64,000 nucleotides of DNA from Eledone cirrhosa (Eukaryota; Mollusca; Cephalopoda; Octopoda; Eledonidae): contig OZ024744.1 of the NCBI GenBank assembly GCA_964016885.1, positions 21,072,098 through 21,136,097 of the forward strand, given 5' to 3'. The notes beneath the pieces are model-generated. The model worked only from the letters and a program-made list of their open reading frames with translations. It was not told the DNA's origin and made no database searches. Made by a program: the position numbers and the translations under genes. Of this stretch, positions 52,654-64,000 are shown one piece after another (within the stretch, counting starts at the first letter, position 1; every line of letters begins with the position of its first letter).

Positions 52654-55600
52654 AGTTAAGAATCGTTTTAACAACAGTTGAATCTTAAGAACTGACTCGT
52701 TTTAACGACAGCTGAATCTTAAGATAAAACTCGTTTTAACAACAGTTGGATCTTAAGAACTGACTCGTTTTAACAACAGTTGAATCTTACGATAAAACTC
52801 GTTTTAACAACAGTTGAATCTTATGAACTAACTCATTTTAACAACAGTTGAATCTTAAGTTAAGACTCGTTTTAACAACAGTTGAATCTTAAGAACTGAC
52901 TCGTTTTAACAACAGTTGAATCTTAAGACAAAACCCGTTTTAACAACAGTTGAATCTTAAGAACTGACTTGTTCTAACAACAGTTCAGCCTTAAGAACTG
53001 ACTCGTTTTAACAACAGTTGAATCTTAAGATAAACCTCGTTTTAACAACAGTTTAATCTTAAGAACTGACTCGTTTTAACAATAGTTGAATCTCAAGAAC
53101 TGACTCGTTTTAGCAACAGTTGAATCTTAAGATAACACTCGTTTTCATAACAGTTGAATCTTAAGAACTGTCTCGTTTTAACAACAGTTGAATTTTAAGA
53201 TAAACCTCGTTTTGACAACAGTTGAATCTTAAGAACTGACTCGTTTTAACAACAGTTAAATCTTAATAACTGACTCGATTTAACAACAGTTGAATGTTAA
53301 GATAAAACTCGTTTTAACAATAGTTGAATCTTAAGAACTGACTCGTTTTAACAACAGTTGAATATTAAGATAAAACTCGTTTTAACAACTGTTGAATCTT
53401 AAGAACTGACTCGTTTTAACAACAGCTGAATCTTAAGATAAAACTCGTTTTAACAACAGTTGAATCTTAAGAAATGACTCGTTTTAACAACAGTTGAATC
53501 TTAAGAACTGACTCGTTTTAACAACAGTTGAATGTTAAGATAAAACTCGTTTTAACAATAGTGGAATCTTAAGAACTGACTCGTTTTAACAACAGTTGAA
53601 TCTTAAGATAAAACTTGTTTTAACAACAGTTGAATCTTAAGAACTGACTCGTTTTAACAACAGCTGAATCTTAAGATAAAACTCGTTTTAACAACAGTTC
53701 AAACTTAAGAAATGACTCGTTTTAACAAAAGTTGAATCTTATGAACTCACTCATTTTAACAACAGTTGAATCTTAAGATAACATTCGTTTTAACAACAGT
53801 TGAATCTTAAGAACTGATTCGTTTTAACAACAGTTGAATCTTAAGATAAAACTCGTTTTAACAACACGTGAATCTTAAGAACGGACTCGTTTTAACAACA
53901 CCTGAATCTTAAGATAAAACTCGTTTTAACAACAGTTGAATCTTAAGAACTGATTCGTTTTAACAACAGTTCAAACTTAAGAACTGACTCATTTTAACAA
54001 CAGTTGAATCTTATGAACTGACTCATTTTAACAACAGTTGAATCTTAAGATAACATTCGTTTTAACAACAGTTGAATCTTAAGAACTGACTCGTTTTAAC
54101 AACAGTTGAATCTTAAGATAAAACTCGTTTTAACAACAGTTGAATCTTAAGAACTGACTCGTTTTAACGACAGGTGAATCTTAAGATAAATCTCGTTTTA
54201 ACAAGAGTTGAATCTTAAAGATAAAACTCGCTTTAACAACAGTTGAATCTTAAGAACTGACTCGTTTTAACAACAGTTGAATCTTAAGACAAAACCCGTT
54301 TTAACAACAGTTGAATATTAAGAACTGTCTCGTTTTAACAACAGTTGAATTTTAAGATAAAACTCGTTTTAACAATAGTTGTATCTTAAGAACTGACTCG
54401 TTTTAACAACAGTTGAATCTTCAAATAAAACTCGTTTTAACAACAGTTGAATCTTAAGAACTGACTCGTTTTAACAACAGTTGAATGTTAAGATAAAACT
54501 CGTTTTAACAATAGTGGAATCTTAAGAACTGACTCGTTTTAACAACAGTTGAATCTTAAGATAAAACTCGTTTTAACAACAGTTGAATCTTAAGAACTGA
54601 CTCGTTTTAACGACAGATGAATCTTAAGATAAAACTCGTTTTAACAACAGTTCAAACTTAAGAAATGACTCGTTTTAACAACAGTTGAATCTTATGAACT
54701 GACTCATTTTAACAACAGTTGAATCTTAAGAACTGATTCGTTTTAACAACAGTTGAATCTTAAGATAAAACTCGTTTTAACAACAGTTGAATCTTAAGAA
54801 CTGACTCGTTTTAACAACAGCTGAATCTTAAGATAAAACTCGTTTTAACAACAGTTGATTCTTAAGAACTGACTCGTTTTAACAACAGCTGAATCTTAAG
54901 ATAAAACTCGTTTTAACAACAGTTGAATCTTAAGATAAAACTCGTTTTAACAACAGTTGAATCTTAAGAACTGACTCGTTTTAACAACAGTTGAATCTTA
55001 AGATAAAACTCGTTTTAACAACAGTTGAATCTTATGAACTAACTCATTTTAACAACAGTTGAATCTTAAGTTAAGAATCGTTTTAACAACAGTTGAATCT
55101 TAAGAACTGACTCGTTTTAACGACAGCTGAATCTTAAGATAAAACTCGTTTTAACAACAGTTGGATCTTAAGAACTGACTCGTTTTAACAACAGTTGAAT
55201 CTTACGATAAAACTCGTTTTAACAACAGTTGAATCTTATGAACTAACTCATTTTAACAACAGTTGAATCTTAAGTTAAGACTCGTTTTAACAACAGTTGA
55301 ATCTTAAGAACTGACTCGTTTTAACAACAGTTGAATCTTAAGACAAAACCCGTTTTAACAACAGTTGAATCTTAAGAACTGACTTGTTCTAACAACAGTT
55401 CAGCCTTAAGAACTGACTCGTTTTAACAACAGTTGAATCTTAAGATAAACCTCGTTTTAACAACAGTTTAATCTTAAGAACTGACTCGTTTTAACAATAG
55501 TTGAATCTCAAGAACTGACTCGTTTTAGCAACAGTTGAATCTTAAGATAACACTCGTTTTCATAACAGTTGAATCTTAAGAACTGTCTCGTTTTAACAAC

Positions 55601-56871
55601 AGTTGAATTTTAAGATAAACCTCGTTTTGACAACAGTTGAATCTTAAGAACTGACTCGTTTTAACAACAGTTAAATCTTAATAACTGACTCGATTTAACA
55701 ACAGTTGAATGTTAAGATAAAACTCGTTTTAACAATAGTTGAATCTTAAGAACTGACTCGTTTTAACAACAGTTGAATATTAAGATAAAACTCGTTTTAA
55801 CAACTGTTGAATCTTAAGAACTGACTCGTTTTAACAACAGCTGAATCTTAAGATAAAACTCGTTTTAACAACAGTTGAATCTTAAGAACTGACTCGTTTT
55901 AACAACAGTTGAATCTTAAGAACTGACTCGTTTTAACAACAGTTGAATGTTAAGATAAAACTCGTTTTAACAATAGTGGAATCTTAAGAACTGACTCGTT
56001 TTAACAACAGTTGAATCTTAAGATAAAACTTGTTTTAACAACAGTTGAATCTTAAGAACTGACTCGTTTTAACAACAGCTGAATCTTAAGATAAAACTCG
56101 TTTTAACAACAGTTCAAACTTAAGAAATGACTCGTTTTAACAAAAGTTGAATCTTATGAACTCACTCATTTTAACAACAGTTGAATCTTAAGATAACATT
56201 CGTTTTAACAACAGTTGAATCTTAAGAACTGATTCGTTTTAACAACAGTTGAATCTTAAGATAAAACTCGTTTTAACAACACGTGAATCTTAAGAACGGA
56301 CTCGTTTTAACAACACCTGAATCTTAAGATAAAACTCGTTTTAACAACAGTTGAATCTTAAGAACTGATTCGTTTTAACAACAGTTCAAACTTAAGAACT
56401 GACTCATTTTAACAACAGTTGAATCTTATGAACTGACTCATTTTAACAACAGTTGAATCTTAAGATAACATTCGTTTTAACAACAGTTGAATCTTAAGAA
56501 CTGACTCGTTTTAACAACAGTTGAATCTTAAAGATAAAACTCGTGTCGACAACAGTTGAATCTTAAGAACTGACTCGTTTTAACAACAGCTGAATCTTAA
56601 GATAAAACCCGTTTTAACAACAGTTGAATCTTAAGATAAAACTCGTTTTAACAACAGTTGAATCTCAAGAACTGACTCGTTTTAACGACAGCTGAATCTT
56701 AAGATAAAACTCGTTTTAACAACAGTTCAAACTTAAGAAATGACTCGTTTTAACAACAGTTGAATCTTATGAACTGACTCATTTTAACAACAGTTGAATC
56801 TTAAGAACTGATTCGTTTTAACAACAGCTGAATCTTAAGATAAAACTCGTTTTAACAACAGTTGAATCTTA
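52654..56871 (+). repeat. 4,218-bp HOR, copy 1
   Basis: This is made of two related halves, with TTCAGCC at 52984 and 55399 and CTTACGAT at 52786 and 55201, 2,415 bp apart. Neither TTCAGCC has the 33-bp monomer after it. It is repeated at 58,070-62,310 at a constant offset of 5,407 bp (GAGTTG 54205/59612, GTGTCGAC 56543/61950). A GTGTCGACAAC variant marks the second half only. Private changes include CAGGTG near 54,172, ATAAAACCCG near 56,605 and AAGAAATGACTCG near 53,470, the last shared with copies 2 and 3. Confidence 0.82.
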
Positions 56872-58060
56872 AGAACTGACTCGTTTTAACAACAGCTGAA
56901 TCTTAAGATAAAACTCGTTTTAACAACAGTTGAATCTTAAGAACTGACTCGTTTTAACAACAGCTGAATCTTAAGATAAAACTCGTTTTAACAATAGTTG
57001 AATCTTAAGATAAAACTCGTTTTAACAACAGTTGAATCTTAAGAACTGACTCTTTTTAACAACAGTTGAATCTTAAGATAAAACTCGTTTTAACAACAGT
57101 TGAATCTTATGAGCTAACTCATTTTAACAACAGTTGAATCTTAAGTTAAGACTCGTTTTAACAACAGTTGAATCTTAAGAACTGACTCGTTTTAACAACA
57201 GCTGAATCTTAAGATAAAACTCGTTTTAACAACAGTTGAATCTTAAGAACAGACTCGTTTTAACAACAGCTGAATCTTAAGATAAAATTCGTTTTAACAA
57301 CAGTTGAATCTTAAGATAAAACTCGTTTTAACAACAGTTGAATCTTAAGTACTGACTCGTTTTAACAACAGTTGAATCTTAAGATAAAACTCGTTTTAAC
57401 AACAGTTGAATCTTATGAGCTAACTCATTTTAACAACAGTTGAATCTTAAGTTAAGACTCGTTTTAACAACAGTTGAATCTTAAGAACTGACTCGTTTTA
57501 ACGACAGCTGAATCTTAAGACAAAACCCGTTTTAACAACAGTTGAATCTTAAGAACTGTCTCGTTTTAACAACAGTTGAATCTTAAGATAAACCTCGTTT
57601 TAACAACAGTTTAATCTTAAGAACTGACTCGTTTTAACAACAGTTGAATCTTAAGACAAAACTCGTTTTAACAACAGTTGAATCTTAAGAACTGACTTGT
57701 TCTAACAACAGTTCAGCCTTAAGAACTGACTCGTTTTAAAACAGTTGAATCGTTAGAACTGACTCGTTTTAACAACAGTTGAATCTTAAAATAAAACTCG
57801 TTTTAACAATAGTTGAATCTCAAGAACTGACTCGTTTTAGCAACAGTTGAATCTTAAGATAACACTCGTTTTCATAACAGTTGAATCTTAAGAACTGTCT
57901 CGTTTTAACAACAGTTGAATTTTAAGATAAACCTCGTTTTGACAACAGTTGAATCTTAAGAACTGACTCGTTTTAACAACAATTAAATCTTAATAACTGA
58001 CTCGTTTTAACAACAGTTGAATGTTAAGATAAAACTCGTTTTAACAACAGTTGAATCTTA
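56872..58060 (+). repeat. 1.19-kb segment separating two 4,218-bp HOR copies
   Basis: This stretch of 1,189 bp (35 monomers minus one base) interrupts an otherwise tandem series. Its first half, with CTTATGAGCTAAC, CTTAAGTACTG and CTCTTTTTAAC monomers, follows the alpha/beta core (compare 15.5-16.0 kb). Its second half has TTCAGCC at 57712 with the 33-bp monomer, TTTTCAT and TTAATAAC. It ends in CTTAATTACTG (58061), a junction monomer seen again only at 62,279. Private changes are AACAGACTCG near 57,250 and AACAATTAAATC near 57,981. Confidence 0.78.
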
Positions 58061-61000
58061 ATTACTGACTCGTTTTAACAACAGTTGAATCTTAAGAACT
58101 GACTCGTTTTAACGACAGCTGAATCTTAAGATAAAACTCGTTTTAACAACAGTTGGATCTTAAGAACTGACTCGTTTTAACAACAGTTGAATCTTACGAT
58201 AAAACTCGTTTTAACAACAGTTGAATCTTATGAACTAACTCATTTTAACAACAGTTGAATCTTAAGTTAAGACTCGTTTTAACAACAGTTGAATCTTAAG
58301 AACTGACTCGTTTTAACAACAGTTGAATCTTAAGACAAAACCCGTTTTAACAACAGTTGAATCTTAAGAACTGACTTGTTCTAACAACAGTTCAGCCTTA
58401 AGAACTGACTCGTTTTAACAACAGTTGAATCTTAAGATAAACCTCGTTTTAACAACAGTTTAATCTTAAGAACTGACTCGTTTTAACAATAGTTGAATCT
58501 CAAGAACTGACTCGTTTTAGCAACAGTTGAATCTTAAGATAACACTCGTTTTCATAACAGTTGAATCTTAAGAACTGTCTCGTTTTAACAACAGTTGAAT
58601 TTTAAGATAAACCTCGTTTTGACAACAGTTGAATCTTAAGAACTGACTCGTTTTAACAACAGTTAAATCTTAATAACTGACTCGATTTAACAACAGTTGA
58701 ATGTTAAGATAAAACTCGTTTTAACTATAGTTGAATCTTAAGAACTGACTCGTTTTAACAACAGTTGAATATTAAGATAAAACTCGTTTTAACAACTGTT
58801 GAATCTTAAGAACTGACTCGTTTTAACAACAGCTGAATCTTAAGATAAAACTCGTTTTAACAACAGTTGAATCTTAAGAAATGACTCGTTTTAACAACAG
58901 TTGAATCTTAAGAACTGACTCGTTTTAACAACAGTTGAATGTTAAGATAAAACTCGTTTTAACAATAGTGGAATCTTAAGAACTGACTCGTTTTAACAAC
59001 AGTTGAATCTTAAGATAAAACTTGTTTTAACAACAGTTGAATCTTAAGAACTGACTCGGTTTAACAACAGCTGAATCTTAAGATAAAACTCGTTTTAACA
59101 ACAGTTCAAACTTAAGAAATGACTCGTTTTAACAAAAGTTGAATCTTATGAACTCACTCATTTTAACAACAGTTGAATCTTAAGATAACATTCGTTTTAA
59201 CAACAGTTGAATCTTAAGAACTGATTCGTTTTAACAACAGTTGAATCTTAAGATAAAACTCGTTTTAACAACACGTGAATCTTAAGAACGGACTCGTTTT
59301 AACAACACCTGAATCTTAAGATAAAACTCGTTTTAACAACAGTTGAATCTTAAGAACTGATTCGTTTTAACAACAGTTCAAACTTAAGAACTGACTCATT
59401 TTAACAACAGTTGAATCTTATGAACTGACTCATTTTAACAACAGTTGAATCTTAAGATAACATTCGTTTTAACAACAGTTGAATCTTAAGAACTGACTCG
59501 TTTTAACAACAGTTGAATCTTAAGATAAAACTCGTTTTAACAACAGTTGAATCTTAAGAACTGACTCGTTTTAACGACAGCTGAATCTTAAGATAAATCT
59601 CGTTTTAACAAGAGTTGAATCTTAAAGATAAAACTCGCTTTAACAACAGTTGAATCTTAAGAACTGACTCGTTTTAACAACAGTTGAATCTTAAGACAAA
59701 ACCCGTTTTAACAACAGTTGAATATTAAGAACTGTCTCGTTTTAACAACAGTTGAATTTTAAGATAAAACTCGTTTTAACAATAGTTGTATCTTAAGAAC
59801 TGACTCGTTTTAACAACAGTTGAATCTTCAAATAAAACTCGTTTTAACAACAGTTGAATCTTAAGAACTGACTCGTTTTAACAACAGTTGAATGTTAAGA
59901 TAAAACTCGTTTTAACAATAGTGGAATCTTAAGAACTGACTCGTTTTAACAACAGTTGAATCTTAAGATAAAACTCGTTTTAACAACAGTTGAATCTTAA
60001 GAACTGACTCGTTTTAACGACAGATGAATCTTAAGATAAAACTCGTTTTAACAACAGTTCAAACTTAAGAAATGACTCGTTTTAACAACAGTTGAATCTT
60101 ATGAACTGACTCATTTTAACAACAGTTGAATCTTAAGAACTGATTCGTTTTAACAACAGTTGAATCTTAAGATAAAACTCGTTTTAACAACAGTTGAATC
60201 TTAAGAACTGACTCGTTTTAACAACAGCTGAATCTTAAGATAAAACTCGTTTTAACAACAGTTGATTCTTAAGAACTGACTCGTTTTAACAACAGCTGAA
60301 TCTTAAGATAAAACTCGTTTTAACAACAGTTGAATCTTAAGATAAAACTCGTTTTAACAACAGTTGAATCTTAAGAACTGACTCGTTTTAACAACAGTTG
60401 AATCTTAAGATAAAACTCGTTTTAACAACAGTTGAATCTTATGAACTAACTCATTTTAACAACAGTTGAATCTTAAGTTAAGAATCGTTTTAACAACAGT
60501 TGAATCTTAAGAACTGACTCGTTTTAACGACAGCTGAATCTTAAGATAAAACTCGTTTTAACAACAGTTGGATCTTAAGAACTGACTCGTTTTAACAACA
60601 GTTGAATCTTACGATAAAACTCGTTTTAACAACAGTTGAATCTTATGAACTAACTCATTTTAACAACAGTTGAATCTTAAGTTAAGACTCGTTTTAACAA
60701 CAGTTGAATCTTAAGAACTGACTCGTTTTAACAACAGTTGAATCTTAAGACAAAACCCGTTTTAACAACAGTTGAATCTTAAGAACTGACTTGTTCTAAC
60801 AACAGTTCAGCCTTAAGAACTGACTCGTTTTAACAACAGTTGAATCTTAAGATAAACCTCGTTTTAACAACAGTTTAATCTTAAGAACTGACTCGTTTTA
60901 ACAATAGTTGAATCTCAAGAACTGACTCGTTTTAGCAACAGTTGAATCTTAAGATAACACTCGTTTTCATAACAGTTGAATCTTAAGAACTGTCTCGTTT

Positions 61001-62278
61001 TAACAACAGTTGAATTTTAAGATAAACCTCGTTTTGACAACAGTTGAATCTTAAGAACTGACTCGTTTTAACAACAGTTAAATCTTAATAACTGACTCGA
61101 TTTAACAACAGTTGAATGTTAAGATAAAACTCGTTTTAACAATAGTTGAATCTTAAGAACTGACTCGTTTTAACAACAGTTGAATATTAAGATAAAACTC
61201 GTTTTAACAACTGTTGAATCTTAAGAACTGACTCGTTTTAACAACAGCTGAATCTTAAGATAAAACTCGTTTTAACAACAGTTGAATCTTAAGAACTGAC
61301 TCGTTTTAACAACAGTTGAATCTTAAGAACTGACTCGTTTTAACAACAGTTGAATGTTAAGATAAAACTCGTTTTAACAATAGTGGAATCTTAAGAACTG
61401 ACTCGTTTTAACAACAGTTGAATCTTAAGATAAAACTTGTTTTAACAACAGTTGAATCTTAAGAACTGACTCGTTTTAACAACAGCTGAATCTTAAGATA
61501 AAACTCGTTTTAACAACAGTTCAAACTTAAGAAATGACTCGTTTTAACAAAAGTTGAATCTTATGAACTCACTCATTTTAACAACAGTTGAATCTTAAGA
61601 TAACATTCGTTTTAACAACAGTTGAATCTTAAGAACTGATTCGTTTTAACAACAGTTGAATCTTAAGATAAAACTCGATTTAACAACACGTGAATCTTAA
61701 GAACGGACTCGTTTTAACAACACCTGAATCTTAAGATAAAACTCGTTTTAACAACAGTTGAATCTTAAGAACTGATTCGTTTTAACAACAGTTCAAACTT
61801 AAGAACTGACTCATTTTAACAACAGTTGAATCTTATGAACTGACTCATTTTAACAACAGTTGAATCTTAAGATAACATTCGTTTTAACAACAGTTGAATC
61901 TTAAGAACTGACTCGTTTTAACAACAGTTGAATCTTAAAGATAAAACTCGTGTCGACAACAGTTGAATCTTAAGAACTGACTCGTTTTAACAACAGCTGA
62001 ATCTTAAGATAAAACTCGTTTTAACAACAGTTGAATCTTAAGATAAAACTTGTTTTAACAACAGTTGAATCTCAAGAACTGACTCGTTTTAACGACAGCT
62101 GAATCTTAAGATAAACCTCGTTTTAACAACAGTTCAAACTTAAGAAATGACTCGTTTTAACAACAGTTGAATCTTATGAACTGACTCATTTTAACAACAG
62201 TTGAATCTTAAGAACTGATTCGTTTTAACAACAGCTGAATCTTAAGATAAAACTCGTTTTAACAACAGTTGAATCTTA
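58061..62278 (+). repeat. 4,218-bp HOR, copy 2
   Basis: A complete unit from one ATTACTG junction monomer (58061) to the next (62279). TTCAGCC is at 58391 and 60806 (2,415 bp apart), and the next one, at 62609, is 1,803 bp further on; 2,415 + 1,803 = 4,218. Private changes include TTTTAACTATAG near 58,726, CTCGGTTT near 59,058, ACTCGATTT just before the CACGTG at 61687, AAACTTG near 62,049 and ATAAACCTCG near 62,112. Confidence 0.84.
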
Positions 62279-64000
62279 ATTACTGACTCGTTTTAACAAC
62301 AGCTGAATCTTAAGAACTGACTCGTTTTAACGACAGCTGAATCTTAAGATAAAACTCGTTTTAACAACAGTTGGATCTTAAGAACTGACTCGTTTTAACA
62401 ACAGTTGAATCTTACGATAAAACTCGTTTTAACAACAGTTGAATCTTATGAACTAACTCATTTTAACAACAGTTGAATCTTAAGTTAAGACTCGTTTTAA
62501 CAACAGTTGAATCTTAAGAACTGACTCGTTTTAACAACAGTTGAATCTTAAGACAAAACCCGTTTTAACAACAGTTGAATCTTAAGAACTGACTTGTTCT
62601 AACAACAGTTCAGCCTTAAGAACTGACTCGTTTTAACAACAGTTGAATCTTAAGATAAACCTCGTTTTAACAACAGTTTAATCTTAAGAACTGACTCGTT
62701 TTAACAATAGTTGAATCTCAAGAACTGACTCGTTTTAGCAACAGTTGAATCTTAAGATAACACTCGTTTTCATAACAGTTGAATCTTAAGAACTGTCTCG
62801 TTTTAACAACAGTTGAATTTTAAGATAAACCTCGTTTTGACAACAGTTGAATCTTAAGAACTGACTCGTTTTAACAACAGTTAAATCTTAATAACTGACT
62901 CGATTTAACAACAGTTGAATGTTAAGATAAAACTCGTTTTAACAATAGTTGAATCTTAAGAACTGACTCGTTTTAACAACAGTTGAATATTAAGATAAAA
63001 CTCGTTTTAACAACTGTTGAATCTTAAGAACTGACTCGTTTTAACAACAGCTGAATCTTAAGATAAAACTCGTTTTAACAACAGTTGAATCTTAAGAAAT
63101 GACTCGTTTTAACAACAGTTGAATCTTAAGAACTGACTCGTTTTAACAACAGTTGAATGTTAAGATAAAACTCGTTTTAACAATAGTGGAATCTTAAGAA
63201 CTGACTCGTTTTAACAACAGTTGAATCTTAAGATAAAACTTGTTTTAACAACAGTTGAATCTTAAGAACTGACTCGTTTTAACAACAGCTGAATCTTAAG
63301 ATAAAACTCGTTTTAACAACAGTTCAAACTTAAGAAATGACTCGTTTTAACAAAAGTTGAATCTTATGAACTCACTCATTTTAACAACAGTTGAATCTTA
63401 AGATAACATTCGTTTTAACAACAGTTGAATCTTAAGAACTGATTCGTTTTAACAACAGTTGAATCTTAAGATAAAACTCGTTTTAACAACACGTGAATCT
63501 TAAGAACGGACTCGTTTTAACAACACCTGAATCTTAAGATAAAACTCGTTTTAACAACAGTTGAATCTTAAGAACTGATTCGTTTTAACAACAGTTCAAA
63601 CTTAAGAACTGACTCATTTTAACAACAGTTGAATCTTATGAACTGACTCATTTTAACAACAGTTGAATCTTAAGATAACATTCGTTTTAACAACAGTTGA
63701 ATCTTAAGAACTGACTCGTTTTAACAACAGTTGAATCTTAAGATAAAACTCGTTTTAACAACAGTTGAATCTTAAGAACTGACTCGTTTTAACGACAGCT
63801 GAATCTTAAGATAAATCTCGTTTTAACAAGAGTTGAATCTTAAAGATAAAACTCGCTTTAACAACAGTTGAATCTTAAGAACTGACTCGTTTTAACAACA
63901 GTTGAATCTTAAGACAAAACCCGTTTTAACAACAGTTGAATATTAAGAACTGTCTCGTTTTAACAACAGTTGAATTTTAAGATAAAACTCGTTTTAACAA
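62279..64000 (+). repeat. 4,218-bp HOR, copy 3 (cut by window end)
   Basis: This follows copy 2 directly and matches 58,061-59,782 at an offset of 4,218 bp (ATTACTG 58061/62279, CTTACGAT 58193/62411, TTCAGCC 58391/62609, GAGTTG 59612/63830). After ATTACTG it has CAGCTGAATC, where copy 2 has CAGTTGAATC. The ordinary pattern continues to the last base of the window, so the array continues beyond it. Confidence 0.85.

Larger units (their letters stand above)
1..64000 (+). repeat. 34-bp satellite DNA array filling the window
   Basis: Every part of the window reads as head-to-tail copies of a 34-bp unit, roughly 1,880 of them, always in the same orientation. The consensus is about 26-32% GC. Neither strand can encode a long protein. 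A class A monomer carries forward stops at positions 8-10, 15-17, 22-24 and 32-34. Because 34 is not a multiple of 3, all three frames close within about 100 nt. The reverse strand has two TAA per monomer with the same effect. No tRNA, rRNA, transposon, inverted block or unique spacer was seen. Long homogeneous arrays of this kind are typical of eukaryotic heterochromatin or centromeres. That placement, and any function, is inference. Confidence 0.98.

Noticed and set aside
1..64000. CRISPR array, because a unit of about 34 bp repeats regularly
   Set aside because: There are no distinct spacers. The whole unit is repeated with no unique sequence between copies, and there are far too many copies.
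1..64000. Tandem-repeat protein gene
   Set aside because: The 34-bp unit is not a multiple of three, each monomer has several stop codons on the forward strand and two on the reverse, and all six frames close within about 100 nt.
1..64000. Telomeric repeats or replication-origin iterons
   Set aside because: The unit is much longer than known telomere repeats and lacks their G-rich strand. Iteron clusters span hundreds of bases, not 64 kb.
1..64000. CENP-B box in the monomer
   Set aside because: The essential TTCG...A..CGGG pattern is not present. ACTCGTTTTAACAACAG shares only a few bases with it, so centromere identity cannot be argued on this ground.
1..64000. Intrinsic curvature from phased A/T tracts
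   Set aside because: Tracts recur every 34 bp, about 3.2 helical turns, so their bends would not add in phase. Five monomers make 170 bp, close to a nucleosome repeat, but I see no 170-bp superperiod.
1..64000. Rolling-circle transposon or retroelement origin of the unit
   Set aside because: No terminal motif, long terminal repeat, polyA tail, primer-binding site or coding remnant is visible.

Overview
The whole 64 kb window is one uninterrupted satellite DNA array. It is built from about 1,880 head-to-tail copies of a 34-bp, AT-rich monomer, all in the same orientation. I found no gene, RNA gene, transposon, inversion or unique sequence anywhere in it. An array of this length and purity points to eukaryotic heterochromatin, such as a centromeric, pericentromeric or subtelomeric block. 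I do not recognise the monomer family and cannot name the organism.

There are two monomer classes. Both start CAACAGTTGAATCTTAAG (positions 1-18) and both end with CTCGTTTTAA (positions 25-34). Class A has ACTG at positions 20-23 and class B has TAAA there. A and B mostly alternate, giving a 68-bp dimer, but runs of A or B break the alternation at fixed, recurring places. Rare 33-bp and 35-bp monomers shift the register by one base. Point variants recur in the same order again and again, so the real unit of organisation is a long higher-order repeat (HOR) of dozens of monomers.

The layout was read by following marker monomers, above all a TTCAGCC variant found 24 times. (1) 1-2,700: a mosaic; its first 1,850 bp recur at 9,247. 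(2) 2,700-7,280: units of about 2.4-2.5 kb, with a 409-bp tandem duplication at about 6,394-7,211. (3) 7,280-14,196: two copies of a block of about 3.4 kb at a 3,499-bp offset. (4) 13,663-43,080: six copies of a core HOR at offsets of 4,183, 4,998, 5,579, 4,930 and 6,460 bp. These fall into two haplotypes in the order alpha, alpha, beta, alpha, beta, beta. A 1,020-bp tandem duplication, without a visible difference, lies at 37,151-39,190. (5) 44,211-49,394: tandem units of about 2.1 kb. (6) 49,395-52,653: a mosaic linker holding 802 bp identical to a stretch 24.4 kb upstream. (7) 52,654-64,000: a 4,218-bp HOR made of 2,415-bp and 1,803-bp halves, two full copies and one cut by the window end.

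No genes work together here. What the window records is a history of nested, recent duplications, with crossover-like junctions in register with the monomer, losses of whole dimers, and non-local sequence exchange. All boundaries were read by eye and are good to roughly one monomer unless stated otherwise.
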